Assembly (NCBI RefSeq): GCF_000002595.2
Contig: NC_057016.1
Span: 2,000,515-2,064,514 of the forward strand
DNA from: Chlamydomonas reinhardtii
Lineage: Eukaryota > Chlorophyta > Chlorophyceae > Chlamydomonadales > Chlamydomonadaceae
Length of the DNA stretch: 64,000 bases
Reading direction: 5' to 3'
Positions 1 through 10,871 of the stretch are shown here, in pieces (position 1 is the stretch's first letter; each line of letters begins with the position of its first letter). The notes beneath the pieces are model-generated. The model made no database searches and was not told where the DNA came from. It worked only from the letters and a program-made list of their open reading frames with translations. Both the position numbers and the translations under genes were made by a program.

Positions 1-46
1 GATGTCCTGTACGTGCGCTTCCAAGAATCTAGTAGCAACTTGTCCG

Positions 47-204
47 CAACTCAAGAGTGAACAATTACGGTACGATGCTATGAAAAGGAACGCGGCGTAT
101 GGTGGGCCTGGAGGGGGGCCATTCAAACCATCCGCTGGCCCCCTCCAGGCCCACCACACGCCCCGTTCCTTTTCATAGCATCGTACCGTTATTGTTCGCA
201 GTTG
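47..204. repeat. MITE-like hairpin
   Basis: A near-perfect inverted repeat. The left arm (about 47-124) and right arm (about 132-204) are reverse complements with only a few mismatches and a very short loop. The arms share the block GGTACGATGCTATGAAAAGG. It has no coding capacity. Such a short palindrome fits a MITE or fold-back element; the family is not recognised and no clear target duplication was found. Confidence 0.75.
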
Positions 205-551
205 CGTGGCGGGCATTTGACATGGCTAAGTCCGTACACCGAATTTAGGCATGCTCTATGGATTGCATGGCAGTAATCTCCATACCGCCTCAAAAATGTA
301 ATATCAAGTTGCGGTACATGTCCTGAAACAGCGTATGTTTCGCCACCCAGTCTACCGTTCTGCACCATGCTGCCCATTCAGAAGTGCCCATGCTCATGCG
401 AGCTGCTACACACAGCTACACATATGGTACACGGCACACACCTGATGCGGCCAGTGCAGGACAGTCAGTCGTACAATCAGTGCAGCCTCGCACAGCAAGC
501 GTGCCTTCCCACGGCGCGCAGGCACGCACGCACGCCCCGCAGGTAACATCG
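205..551. other. intergenic, nothing recognised
   Basis: No convincing reading frame or exon was found on either strand. The stretch lies downstream of the minus-strand ATPase gene. Confidence 0.4.
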
Positions 552-690
552 AAGTCAGCAAGCAGTCAGGTGGAAGCGCCGAGTAGGAGTGAGAGTCAGA
601 GGGGTATATAAGCGGCTACGAGCAAGACGCTTACATACCCCACTGACTCTCACTCCTACTCGGCGCTTCTACCTGACTGCTTGCTGACTT
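552..690. repeat. MITE-like hairpin overlapping the ATPase gene 3' end
   Basis: Inverted repeat with arms of about 60 bp (552-612 and 629-690), a loop of about 16 bp and roughly four mismatches. The right arm holds TTACA at 631-635, which is TGTAA on the minus strand, the usual volvocine poly(A) signal. The minus-strand ATPase gene stops at 796, so this element may supply its poly(A) site and place a hairpin at the end of its mRNA. Confidence 0.75.
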
Positions 691-795
691 AGCCGTTGAG
701 CCACGTACCGACTTCGTAGCACGCAGCGGTGCACAGCAAGCCACGGCTATCAGCAGCGGCAGCGATCGGAACACACAGCGGTACAGGCGCCTTCA

Positions 796-1907
796 CTAAC
801 AGCCACGCAGTAGTCGCGACCCCATCGCTGCTGAGGCCGCTGGTACCACCTGTGCAACGAGCGGCAGCCGCACGCGCCGGCTCGGCGCAAGCGTGGCTGC
901 TCGCTGCCCTCCCTTGCCCCACCCCACACGACTGCCGCTGGCGGTGTACGCCAGCGGCGGGCGCTGGCCCCACCCTGCCGCTGCTGGTCCCGAGGGCGGA
1001 CACGTGTACCGGTCGTGCACTGCCCTTGCGCCACGCCCCTGCCCTCCGCCGCCGCGACTGCCGCCACGCCCACCGCCCCGGCTGGTGCTGCCATCGCCTC
1101 CTTCGCCGCTGCTCAGGCCGCCGCCACCAGCGACGCTGCCTGATAGCTCCGCCGCAAACACAGCGGCTGCGGCTTCAAAGGTGGGGCCCGATACCAGCCG
1201 CAGCGCCTCTACCATGGCCTCGTTGACGTCAAAGAGGGGCTGGCCCAGCGCACCGGGCAGCGCCTCGACGATGTCCACATCCAAGATGGCACCAGCCGCC
1301 CGATCCCACGGCTTTGCGTGGCCCAGCGCTTTGCGGCTCAGCCTGCAGGTAGGCAGGTGGACACACACGCGAATGAGCGGCAGCAGGTGTGGTCGTGCGC
1401 CGGGTCAGTGTCCAAGACACCGTCGCGCCTTGGGCTAAAGGCCCGGCGCCTCGGATTCATGCCCGGCGGCACGGCAGCGGTAAGTCAGACGGGAAGATGG
1501 ACATGCAGTCTTGCAGCGCATGCGCACCCGCGGCAACGTGCACCCGCAGCCAATCCACTGCCTGCCTTCGTCTCCCAGGTCTGAACATGCGCTGACCCTC
1601 CCACGACCAGACCGCGTGAGCTACATATAGCAAGGGCGGGAGTAGCAGAAAGGGCGGCAATACCACCCACCCATCCGCCTGCCCGCCCGCCCGCCTGCCC
1701 GCCCAGCCGCCCGCCCGCTCCCCCCCCACCCACCCACAACCACCCACCGCAGGTAGAAGACCAGCATGGCCAGGTGCGTGTGCCGCGCCTGCTTGTTGTT
1801 CAGGTGGGCCTTGAGGTCGAGTTCGTTCCACTCCGAGTTCAGCACCTTCTGGAACCAGGGCTGCCGCTCCCACAGCTCCTGGGGGTCCAGCTCCGCGCCG
1901 CCGCCCG

Positions 1908-1939
<32 letters not shown>

Positions 1940-4900
1940 TGAGCGCCGCCTGCGGCCGCTTCGGCCGCCCGCAGCTTGTTGGCGACGCCGTCGGCGATGA
2001 CCTACACAATTAGCGTTAGTAATTCCCAGGACTAGCTAGCGGGAGTCGAAGTAGATTGTGACGCGTGGGTGTGCTATTACAACGAAACTGGGAGGAACTC
2101 ACCGCATTGGCGTGCGTGCACACAGGGCAAACTGATACCGTACACACACAACACTACCTTTCCGTGTGCTCTCTCACGCCACTGATGAGTGGAACGCAGC
2201 ACAACTTCCCAAACACACGGTCGAAGGGGATGCAACACCAAGCGCGTCCAGCTCATGCAGACACCTGCTGCATTTGCCACGGTGCGTCCGCGCTTATAAG
2301 CATTTCTCTCATCACCTGTAGTTTGGCCTCGAATGCGTCGGTTCCAGCTGGCAGCGGCTGTGCAAGCTGCTGCCAGCGGCGGCTTGCTTCGAGACCGAGC
2401 AGGTAGTCCGCGGCCTCCCCCAGGTAGAACAGGTTCCACCCGGAGTCCAGCTGCGTCAGGCTGACGTTGTACCCCAGCTCGCTCCACCTCTCCCGTAACA
2501 GCAGCTGAACGCGGCGGCGCAGGCAAGGAGATGTGAGGGCGTGACGTTGGGTAAGCGGACAAACAGCGGGCACTACTCAGAAGTAATGTGGGTGTGTGTG
2601 TGTGCATGCAAACCAGCAGCAGTCACGTTCGACTGTTTGAGTTGGCCAGCAGTGTTGAGCACGACCTGCTCGCAAGCACCTGACAGTTGGTAGCTGATCA
2701 AGTGTGTGCGGTGGCATGGGGCGCGAGAAAAGATAGATGGGTTATCTGGGTACATCCACGTGCGCGCACACACGTGGTATGTACGCGTGCCCAACGACAT
2801 GTTTATATGTGCCCTGCTGCCTCACCTACCCGCACAATCTGGCGCTGGTGCGAGTCGCGGAGGTAGCAGCGGCCGTCCACCGTCTTGTCCAGGTGCGGCT
2901 GCAGGAACGTTTGCAGGCCGGTATGCAGCAGCTGCTTTCTGGTGTCCGCCCCCACGGCCGGCACCGACAGGTCCAGGATGGCGAGCCGCTGCGACAGCGG
3001 CATGGACTCCAGCCCAACCTTCCACTCCCTGAGCGACTGCGGTAGGCAATGGACGGGCGGGCGTACGACCGCAGTCCCTGAACAACAAAACAACTGGTTG
3101 CTTGCTGGTGCTCGACAACCTCGCTCCCCTCCCCTCCCCACCCATGCCATCCCCTCCCCTTCCCCCCTACCCGCGCACCTCGTCCATGACCTTCAACCGC
3201 ACGAAATCGCACAGGAAGGCCTCCGCGTTGCTGGGGCACCCCTCAGTGACCCAGGCGTTCACCAGGACCACCAGGAGCGCTACTGACCGCGGGCACAGCT
3301 CCAGCAGCCGGCGGTCCAGCACCACATGCGGATACCTGACCTGCTGCAGGCGCTGCCACGCCCACTCCATGTGTGCGGCGCTACAGCGATGAAGAAAGTG
3401 CATAGCAGCGAGGGTGTGTGCCATCCTGCGCTCTACTGCTCAACTCAACTCAACTCTGACGCTAAAATGACTAGGCCAAAAACTCTGTCCGGGTCATCAC
3501 CTGTAGGTCGCCGGCAGGTGGACGGCGGTGTTGCTGACGATGACACAATGGCCGTTGGGCGGCATCTTGGCCACACTGATCCACGTGTGTGCCATGGAGC
3601 TCGCTGTCAGGCACCACAGCACGGTGCGGGGCCCTCCCACCAGCAGCTGCTTCATGAACCTGTTGCGGACGTACTCGACACCGTTGACGTCCGGCTCACC
3701 GCCGAGGGTCGGCAGGAACAGGCTCTGCACCTCGTCTGCATGTGGCCGGCGGCGGGGATGTATGGGGAGTCTGGTTTCAGCATCAAGCATACCAAGCAAA
3801 GGAAACAGGGTTGTGATGCAATCAACTTGTGAGACTGCGCAAAGGAGTCAAAGGTGGTTCAATCACACATTCATGAAGCGCAACATACACAACCAGGTCG
3901 AATTGTTCCGTTGATTGTTGTACGCACCTACTTTCGCAAAACCACCAAAACAAGACCCAGCGAACCAGAAAAACAAGGACCACCAAGACTCAATGCACCT
4001 TTGTACGACCCACGCACACCCACCGCACAGCACCAGCACCGGCACCTCCACTGCCTCGATGAAACAGTGGATGGCGTCGCCCAGTATGCCCATGTCGGTC
4101 TCCAGCAGGTCAGCTTCTGCAGTCGCCAGCGCACCCTCCAGCATGGGCACCCGCTCCGTGCGCGCCCACTGCACCAGCTTGCGCAGCAGCTTCCTCAGCA
4201 TGCCTGTGGCGCCGCCCTGAGACGTTCAGGTTGCAGGAGCACCTCAGCATATGACGTGCACGTTTACATGGCTAGCACCATTCGTGCAATCAACAACGCC
4301 CATTCGATGCGCAATGCCCATTCAACCGTGCCCGCTTGCTAGTTAGCCCGCGCATGACGCGTCCGGGGCTCGCTGTAGTGCCAAGGCTGGGCGGGGCTAC
4401 AATGAGAGACGCCTACAGGTGACCCGTTGTATATTCTATACAAGGGGTATTTTTATACAGCTGCCCGTTCTTATTGGGTTCTCGGACTTAGGGGCTGCAT
4501 TCCTGGACTTAAGATATCCATGCCATATCCTATGAGCCTGTCGGGTCAGATTTGGGTGTCCATGCATGCCGACCACCCAGCAGGGCAATGTTTGACACGA
4601 TTCCACGCCGGGTTCATCTTTGTCAGCCCAACTCAAGCATAGCACACACTATTTGTCTTGTTATTTCTTCTGTCTTATACAGTTGAGTATGTACACATGT
4701 CTAAAGGAGTTAGCATAACCTTCGCTGCTGTCGGGACGCTAGCATGTAATCGCTTCTGAGCTCGCAGAGCACAATGAAGGCTCTAAAGTAGTTCCAGAAT
4801 GCCAATGATTATATCAAAGGAGATGTGGGGCCTTCCATAACAAGAAGACGCAATAAGATGCCCGAAATGCACTGCGAACTGCACTACCGTACTGCCAAAA

Positions 4901-7900
4901 AGTGCTTCTAAATATTGCTGGAATAAATTAGATATGTAATGTATGTGACTGCTGTGTGGCCGCGGGTGCTGCACTGGAGTATGCGGGCGCGCCTGCTGTC
5001 GCCCCTGCGGGGGCCGGCGTTGCCTCAATACGTGGCCGACCGGTTTGCGGCGGCAGTGGCCCTTCTCCCCGCTGGCTGGGCTGCCACCGCGTGTGCCACC
5101 CAGCTGGCTCGGGGGCTTGCTGCCGCGCTGCCGCTCCCGGCGGCCGACATTGTGAGTGCTATGGCGGAGTCGGTGCAACAGGTTGTGCGGGGGCTTGGAT
5201 GGTTGCAGTGCGGGGGCCCACCCATCCTGCTCACTGCCTACACGGTGAAGGCGGGGACCGTGCTACAAATGGCTCCACAGTTAGCCGCCCTGAAGGCTAA
5301 GCATTTGAGCAATATGTGTGCGACGTGGGTGTGTCGGGTGTGGAGGCTGCCCTGGCGGCGGGGGCCTTCGTGTGCACCTTGGCCCACTTGTGGGCGCTGA
5401 TATGGGGGAAGTGGGCGCTGATATGGGGGAATCATCATCAGGAAGCACTGTGGCGGGTGGCCGCCAACACTTGCTGGGCGTTCCCATGGCATGCTCCCCA
5501 GCGTGCACGCGGCGTTGCTGTTGACCCGTGTTGGGCATGTGGGGTTGACATGCATGATGGGGGCCGGCGTCACTGGTTTTGGGACTGCACTGTTGTGCTG
5601 TCCCTGCGGGAAAACATGGGAATGGCTATGGGTTTCATGCCCGAGGATGCTCTAAGTGCCTTCTCTCGTGAGGAGTTGTGGTTAGTGCGCCCGCCTGCGG
5701 GCTTGCGCCACCTTTGTGGGATGTGGTGTGTCTCGCTGCTACGTCTGCCCTGGACTTCGGTCGGCAGCGTATGGCTATGGCCGGGCTGGCGGCGCGAGCG
5801 AAGCTGCCGTCGGCCCAGGTGCTGAGCATTGGACTTGCCGTCGTAGCTGACTTCTGGGGTCGTCTCCAGACGTTTGTGACTTTGGGGATCAGGCCAAAGG
5901 GTTGGGACACTGTGCCGTCTGCGCATCCATTCATCTCTCAGGCTGTTGGTGAAGGCATGGTATTGCGCTTGCCGTATGACGCTGATTCCCCGCCTCCCTC
6001 GCCGTGAGGGGTTGTGAGTGGTTGGTGGCTTTGTGTGTGGGCAGGATGCACGTGTGGGCGACCGTTCTAGTGCCTGGATGCTTGCGCCCTGGTTAGTGCA
6101 TGCACTGTGTGTGTGTGTGTGTGTGTGTGTGCTGCGGCCTGGATTCCCGGCACTTCTGTGCCTAGGCTTGTGGTGTTGAGGCACAGCGGTGGGGCTCTGG
6201 CGGGTTGAGGCTTGGCTAGGACTCACTGTGCACGGAGTCACACGGACTTTGCCCGCGGGAGGGTTTGCAGCAAATCGGGGTTGGTGGAGTCGAGTTGGGC
6301 CCTGGTAGCATGTGATGGCTCGGCGTCTTCGGGTGCTCGGACTGTCCTCTCTGTAACATCCGCATTCATAATGTCACTGTTTTATTCTCCAGCCTTGTAT
6401 AATTGTTTATTATATGAAAATTACGCGCAGTACGGTACACACTGATCCTGGGGCGGTAAAGCTGTCCACCGCCCGGGACGCATCCCTCTCTCCCTCTCCC
6501 TCTCACCCTCGCCCTCGCCCTCGCCCCCGCCCCCGCCCCCACGCTCGCTCGCTCGCGCAAGTGCAATCCACGCGCAGACGTACCGAACACTCCAACTCGT
6601 CGCCCTTCAGCCGCAGGACCACCATGTTCGCCAGCAGGGGCGACCGCCCGCCCCCATCCTCCTCCTGCTGCTGCTCGCACAGCGCCTCCGCCACGACCGC
6701 GGGCACAATGTGCTCCAGCGTGTATGACTTGCCCGTCTGCAGCATGCATGAAGGGATGGGTCTCAGATGGCGGCCAGTCCCTATGAACTCTCAACTTGAT
6801 GCTAGTAATGCTAGGCGGAACCGCTGCGCCAGGCTATACAAGTGCATGTCCGAACAGCTAGGGTACATATGGCAACAACGCGAAGCCACTTTGCGGCACC
6901 TGGGCTTACAGCTACGGGTGGACGCATTGGGATCTGTCCTCAGAGCTGCAGGACACAGAGCGGGCGAGGGAGCAAGCGAGCAAGCGCACTGACCTTGACG
7001 AGTCCTGAAATCAGCAAGGGCGGTGGGCAACTTGACTCGCGCCTGTCACACGCAGCCTCCTGAATGGCCACTTTAGCCCACCAGCGGACGCGGTCCACCA
7101 CGCCCGCCTCGTCGATATAGGAACATGAGGAGTCCCCATAAGCCAGCTCCCACAAGGTTCCGTTGATGTCGCTCTCCTGCTGCTTCAGCAGCTTGGCTGC
7201 GCTATCCAGTAGCCGTGATTGCATCCACCATGTGCCCGCACCTGTATGCACGTGCGCCCACACAGGCTGTTGAAGTTACAGATATTGTTGCCACTTTTTT
7301 GGCGCTCACAGTTGGCTGACAGCAAACGCCCCCTGACTTGCTCATGGGCACCCCAGCCCCGCCACCACACGGCCCAGATTGAACAAACGTGCATGCTTGT
7401 TTAGGCTTTTTTCGTTTATCGGCCTTGCGGGCATGGTGTCGTGTCCTGTCTGACGTCCCGACCATGACACAATCAACCCATATCCTCTCAACTGCTATGC
7501 CTCTCAGCTCCTGTGTACTTAGGTAACGCAGCTTATATTTTCATGGGGCTGTTGCCCCGGCTACTGTTCGCTCCGCAGCTCCAGCAGCAGAACTCTTTCG
7601 CAGCTGCAACTGTAGGTTGAGGTGCTGGAGGTGGAAGCTGGTCCCCGGGGTAGGGGCCATGGCATGGGTGAATTCGCCTGGTCGCTGGACCCGTCCGAGC
7701 TTTTTTGGGAGCTGGTCAACCAACTACTCACCCGAGATGCTCGCACTGTTCTGAGAGCCAGATGCCACGCCTGCGCAAGGAGGAACGCAGAGCTGCATCT
7801 CGTCAGCACCAAGGCCAGCACACTGCGCCAGCAAGTGTCAAACCAGCTGAACAATAGCGACACAGACGGAGATCCTACCTTGAGCTTTGTCGTAACCGAT

Positions 7901-8083
7901 CTGCACGTACTCAAACAGTGCCTCGGGGTCATCGGCCATCGGAAGAATGAAGGTGCGGCGCTCCTCCGCCGGCATCGAGGCCAGGAAGCTCACGAGCTGC
8001 CCTAGCTTCGCGCCCTTCACGCCGCGAGATTTAGCAGCAGATTTGAATGCTTTGACAGCATGGATAACCTCGTCGTTGTCCAT
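796..8083 (-). CDS. P-loop ATPase (AAA+/STAND type), function unknown
   Basis: Ten exons: 8083-7879, 7241-6994, 6736-6584, 4216-4024, 3735-3501, 3380-3179, 3036-2830, 2504-2316, 2001-1748, 1342-796. All have GT..AG borders and compatible phases, giving about 810 residues. Walker A is GLVKTGKS at residues 148-155, created by joining exons 2 and 3. Walker B is VLVLCDEV, with D267-E268 split over exons 4 and 5. A sensor-1-like strand (TVLWCLTASS) follows. A Gln run lies in exon 9, and the last exon ends in a low-complexity Gly/Arg/Ala tail. The family beyond P-loop NTPase is not recognised. The start is the first ATG of an open, non-repetitive exon. Intron 3 (4217-6583) is enlarged by an antisense LINE. 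An extra exon in that intron cannot be excluded. Confidence 0.7.
4217..4935. other. AT-richer intron segment of unknown origin
   Basis: Part of intron 3 of the ATPase gene. It is clearly more AT-rich than its surroundings and contains a small palindrome near 4430 (TGTATATTCTATACA). A 70-codon minus-strand frame at 4436-4645 has no recognisable motif. It may be an older insertion next to the LINE copy. Confidence 0.35.
4936..6370 (+). mobile_element. 5'-truncated LINE copy inside an intron
   Basis: This matches the 3' quarter of the long LINE at 46.6-52.2 kb, in opposite orientation. Similarity begins at AATGTATGTGACTG (about 4937), inside the reverse-transcriptase ORF, and ends at GTAACATCCGCATTC (about 6354-6368), the same 3' end as the long copy. 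The encoded part is the post-polymerase C-terminal region with the zinc knuckle CWACGVDMHDG..HWFWDC near 5530-5590. The frame is broken by frameshifts, one linked to an extra copy of an 18-bp block at 5394-5429. A short GT run sits at 6107-6131. Five-prime truncation is typical of target-primed reverse transcription. Confidence 0.85.
6478..6545. repeat. CCCTCG-type pyrimidine microsatellite
   Basis: A run of CCCTCT, CCCTCG and CCCCCG hexamer-like units just downstream, in minus-strand sense, of exon 3 of the ATPase gene. It lies wholly in the intron. Confidence 0.7.
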
Positions 8084-8632
8084 GCTGCCCCAAAGTCCCT
8101 GCCACTACCGGAACAGCAGCCCTAGCGGCTGCAGTCAGCAACTTGGACGTCAATTTGCTGCGCGGCTGCGCCAAGCTATGCGAATCTCTCTGCAGCACGC
8201 TACACGAGAGCACACAGCCCAGTAGTACTTACGTAGCTGTGACAGCGTGTAAATTTAAGCATTTCAGTGACATGCGTGTGCACAGAGGGGCCGAGCGTGC
8301 GGTCAATGCCATAGGACGCTAGCACGGTTAATGACAAGTGTTCCCCGGTCACGGGAGAAGGGCGTGTGATGGGACAGGGTTCAAGGCAGGTCACGGGAGA
8401 AGGGCGGAAGGGGCTGAGCCCCTCCACAGTCTGAGGCCGAACAACCTCATCGCCCGGGCATAGCTGGGGTCGGTTTCCACAGGCACATAGCCAAACCAGG
8501 TGCAGTCGCGATGCCACAGCAGAGCCAACTGTAGCCAGACGCAGCACAATTGTCAACAGCCGCACTACTTATGCCGCTACGCGTGCCCTGCCAGGCCCAC
8601 CGAGGACCGCTACCTAGACACCAGCCAGCTCC
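8084..8632. other. promoter region of the ATPase gene; no gene seen
   Basis: Holds the 5' side of the minus-strand ATPase gene and the 3' side of the Fanzor fragment. It contains two close copies of GGTCACGGGAGAAGGGCG (near 8337 and 8391). No exon was supported. Confidence 0.45.
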
Positions 8633-9883
8633 TCAGCCTGCGCGCTTGCGCCGCTTCTTGGGCGGCGCTGCGCTCTCCTCCTCCACGTGGCCTTTCCCGC
8701 CCCTTCCGCTACCAAGATGCGCGCACGCGCCCCCGCTGCTGCCGCCGCCACCGCCGCCGCCACCGCCGCCGCCACCGCCGCCGCCGCCGCCGCCGCTGCT
8801 GCCGCTGCCGCCGCCGCCGCCGCCGCCGCTGCCGCCGCCGCCGCCGCCAGTCTGCAGCGATGCAGGTCGCTTGTGCCCCAGCAGCATCTCCACCAGCGCA
8901 TGCCGGATGTTGGTTGCGGACTTGACGTCACGTCCCTGCTGCACCGTCGGGAGGGCGGTAGAGTGAGTGAGTCCAACTGAGCCCACGACTCAGCCGTCAC
9001 CCAGCCGTCACCCAGCCATCACCCACTGAGCCCCACTGAGCCCACGACTGAGCCCCACTGAGCCCCACTGAGCCCCACTGAGCCCCACTGAGCCCTCACC
9101 CACTGAGCCGGGTCATCCACATGTCATCCCCACTGAGCCCCACTGAGCCCCACTGAGCCGTCACCCTCACCCACTGAGCCCCACTGAGCCGTCAACCAGC
9201 CACCCAGCCATTACCCAGCCAGCCGCCCGCCCGCAAAGTGGACTCACCCACACCGTCCCGCAGTGGGTGCACTCTTGGACCTGGTGAGCACGTGAGCCCC
9301 CCCCCCATGGTACGACCGCCTGCAGGCAGCGCTGCCCGTCGCCGAGCAAGCGCCGCCCGCACTTCGCACACACCTGGGGAGGGAGGGGGCAGGAGTACAT
9401 TGTGGACCTTGCTGGCTACCCGACTACCTGTACACGAGCCCCATCCTGTCCACCCGACCACCTGTCTACTCATTCCAACCCGTCTGCTCTCATCTTGCCT
9501 GTGATGTGTAGAACTCGTCCATGTACACCACCAGGTGCGCGTACTTGTCCACCAGCAGGCGGGGCAGTGCCCGGTTTGGGCCCCGCCCCAACCTGCTGAT
9601 GCAACCGCCATAGCCAGTGTTGGCGTTGCCCCAGCCAACAATGACCTCCTCCTTGGGCCTTCCACCAGCCAGCTGCTGCGCCGTGTGCTCCAGCACCTGT
9701 ACCCGTGGCATTGGTGTAGCGTCGGCGCAATGCAGTTGATGTGAGTGCATGTGCTGGCCCCCTCCCCTCAACCCCCACCTTCTGCGTTCGCGCATGGACA
9801 GTCGGGCGCCACCGTCGCTGGCCCCACTGCCGGTAGAAACGGAGCAGGTGCCACAGCCCGTACTCTTGCGCAGCGACACCTTC
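8633..9883 (-). CDS. Fanzor (eukaryotic TnpB-like nuclease), C-terminal portion only
   Basis: Four in-phase exons: 9883-9779, 9696-9499, 9373-9248, 8935-8633. In order they give a basic block (LLRFYRQWGQRRWRPT), a core strand VIVGWGNANTG, then MDEFYTSQVCAKCG, a second Cys pair ECTHCGTVW, and GRDVKSATNI. This is the layout of the TnpB/Fanzor C-terminus: the conserved TS..C..CG zinc ribbon followed by the RuvC-III motif RDxxxAxNI. After a poly-Gly linker coded by a CCG repeat, the protein ends PPKKRRKRAG, a classical nuclear localisation signal before TGA at 8633. The intron after exon 9499 uses a GC donor (CAG/GCAAG). Nothing resembling the N-terminal domains or RuvC-I is visible upstream of 9883, where the sequence turns AT-rich and enters the ELIP 3' region. 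It is probably a truncated or decayed copy, although the visible frame is intact. Confidence 0.65.
8731..8849. repeat. CCG/CCA trinucleotide repeat (poly-Gly coding on minus)
   Basis: About 40 trinucleotides of CCG with interspersed CCA and CTG. On the minus strand they encode the Gly/Ser linker between the RuvC-III motif and the terminal nuclear localisation signal of the Fanzor fragment. In other frames it gives long Pro and Ala shadow frames. Confidence 0.85.
8990..9210. repeat. 10-bp minisatellite (TGAGCCCCAC)n
   Basis: Tandem and near-tandem copies of TGAGCCCCAC with CCAGCCGTCA variants. They fill most of the last intron of the Fanzor fragment (8936-9247). Confidence 0.85.
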
Positions 9884-10871
9884 CTAGTACTAATTCTATG
9901 TGTCATATTTATTAGAGGTGTGAAAATATGTTGCGCGCGTCATGAGCCCCCCCGCCCATCAATCACCGCTCCCATTGCGTGCGTATGCAGGGGTGCCCCT
10001 GTGCGTATGAGTACATGGTAAGGGGTACGGGTGATCACTGCTGGATGACTGCATCTCGTTTACATCCTAACATCGAAACGTGCGTTGCGGAACTAATGCG
10101 TACGTAGACCAGAGCGCAAAGCGGAGTGGGCTTGCAGGCGGCACGGGAGCAGGCAGTCAGTAGCGCAAGTTGCGAATTCACATGTTACCTCGTAACCGAC
10201 GATTAACGCCGTGGACGGCCGGGCCCAAGGCTGGCTGACGGAAGGAGGCTGCTGTATTGGGATGGCTGCGCTGGGCGCCGGCTGGCGGGCTGGCGTTGGG
10301 ACTACCGGAAAGGATGCGACCCAAACCAACTCCTGTTGGGATGGCGAGCCTGATGACTACACATCACAGTCCGCGCATGCCGCCGAGCCTGGACGTGCGA
10401 TCTTTCTCTCACGTATCTATCTACTCACACACGCTCTAGCACACCCAGGAGATAGAGGGTGGCTTCCCTTCCAAGGAAAACTGGGTTGAGCCCGTACCAC
10501 ACCGCAGCCTCCGCCTGAGGAAAACTGCATCCGCTCCCCCTCGTCCGATACATTCTTATGCGCCCGATCAATCCTGTTGCGCTCTCTTCTCTTATCACTG
10601 TGGACCATCATCACCGTCCAGGTGTCCATTCAATGGCTTGCGGCCAGACGCCACTCCCCTCATAAGCCTGACTCACACACCGGCAAGCTCCCCACCCTCA
10701 ATTGCATCCAGCAGCCTCAGAGTGGCAGAGCTGGGCAGATCCACCCCAACTCAAATCAAACCGATTGCGAAATGCAGCCTCAAGCTTCTACACGCTCACG
10801 TACGAGAGTTGCCAACACCTCGCCTCTTTGCATCAACCCGTTCCCAACTCACAAGTCGCTGCACCGCCTCC
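9884..10871. other. ELIP 3' UTR and AT-rich junction
   Basis: Downstream of the ELIP stop codon at 10872. TTACA at 10060-10064 (TGTAA on minus) is the likely poly(A) signal, so the ELIP 3' UTR would be about 0.8 kb. The short segment 9884-9940 is AT-rich and marks the broken 5' edge of the Fanzor fragment. No exon was supported. Confidence 0.5.

Noticed and set aside
8614-9000. Poly-Ala and poly-Pro frames over the CCG repeat
   Set aside because: Shadow frames of the trinucleotide repeat; only the Gly frame continues into RuvC-III and the nuclear localisation signal.
8990-9210. CRISPR-like appearance of regular repeats
   Set aside because: A 10-bp tandem minisatellite without spacers, in an intron of a eukaryotic gene.
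10093-10329. Candidate upstream exon for the Fanzor fragment on the minus strand
   Set aside because: No TnpB/Fanzor motif and no phase-compatible splice sites; it lies in the probable ELIP 3' UTR.
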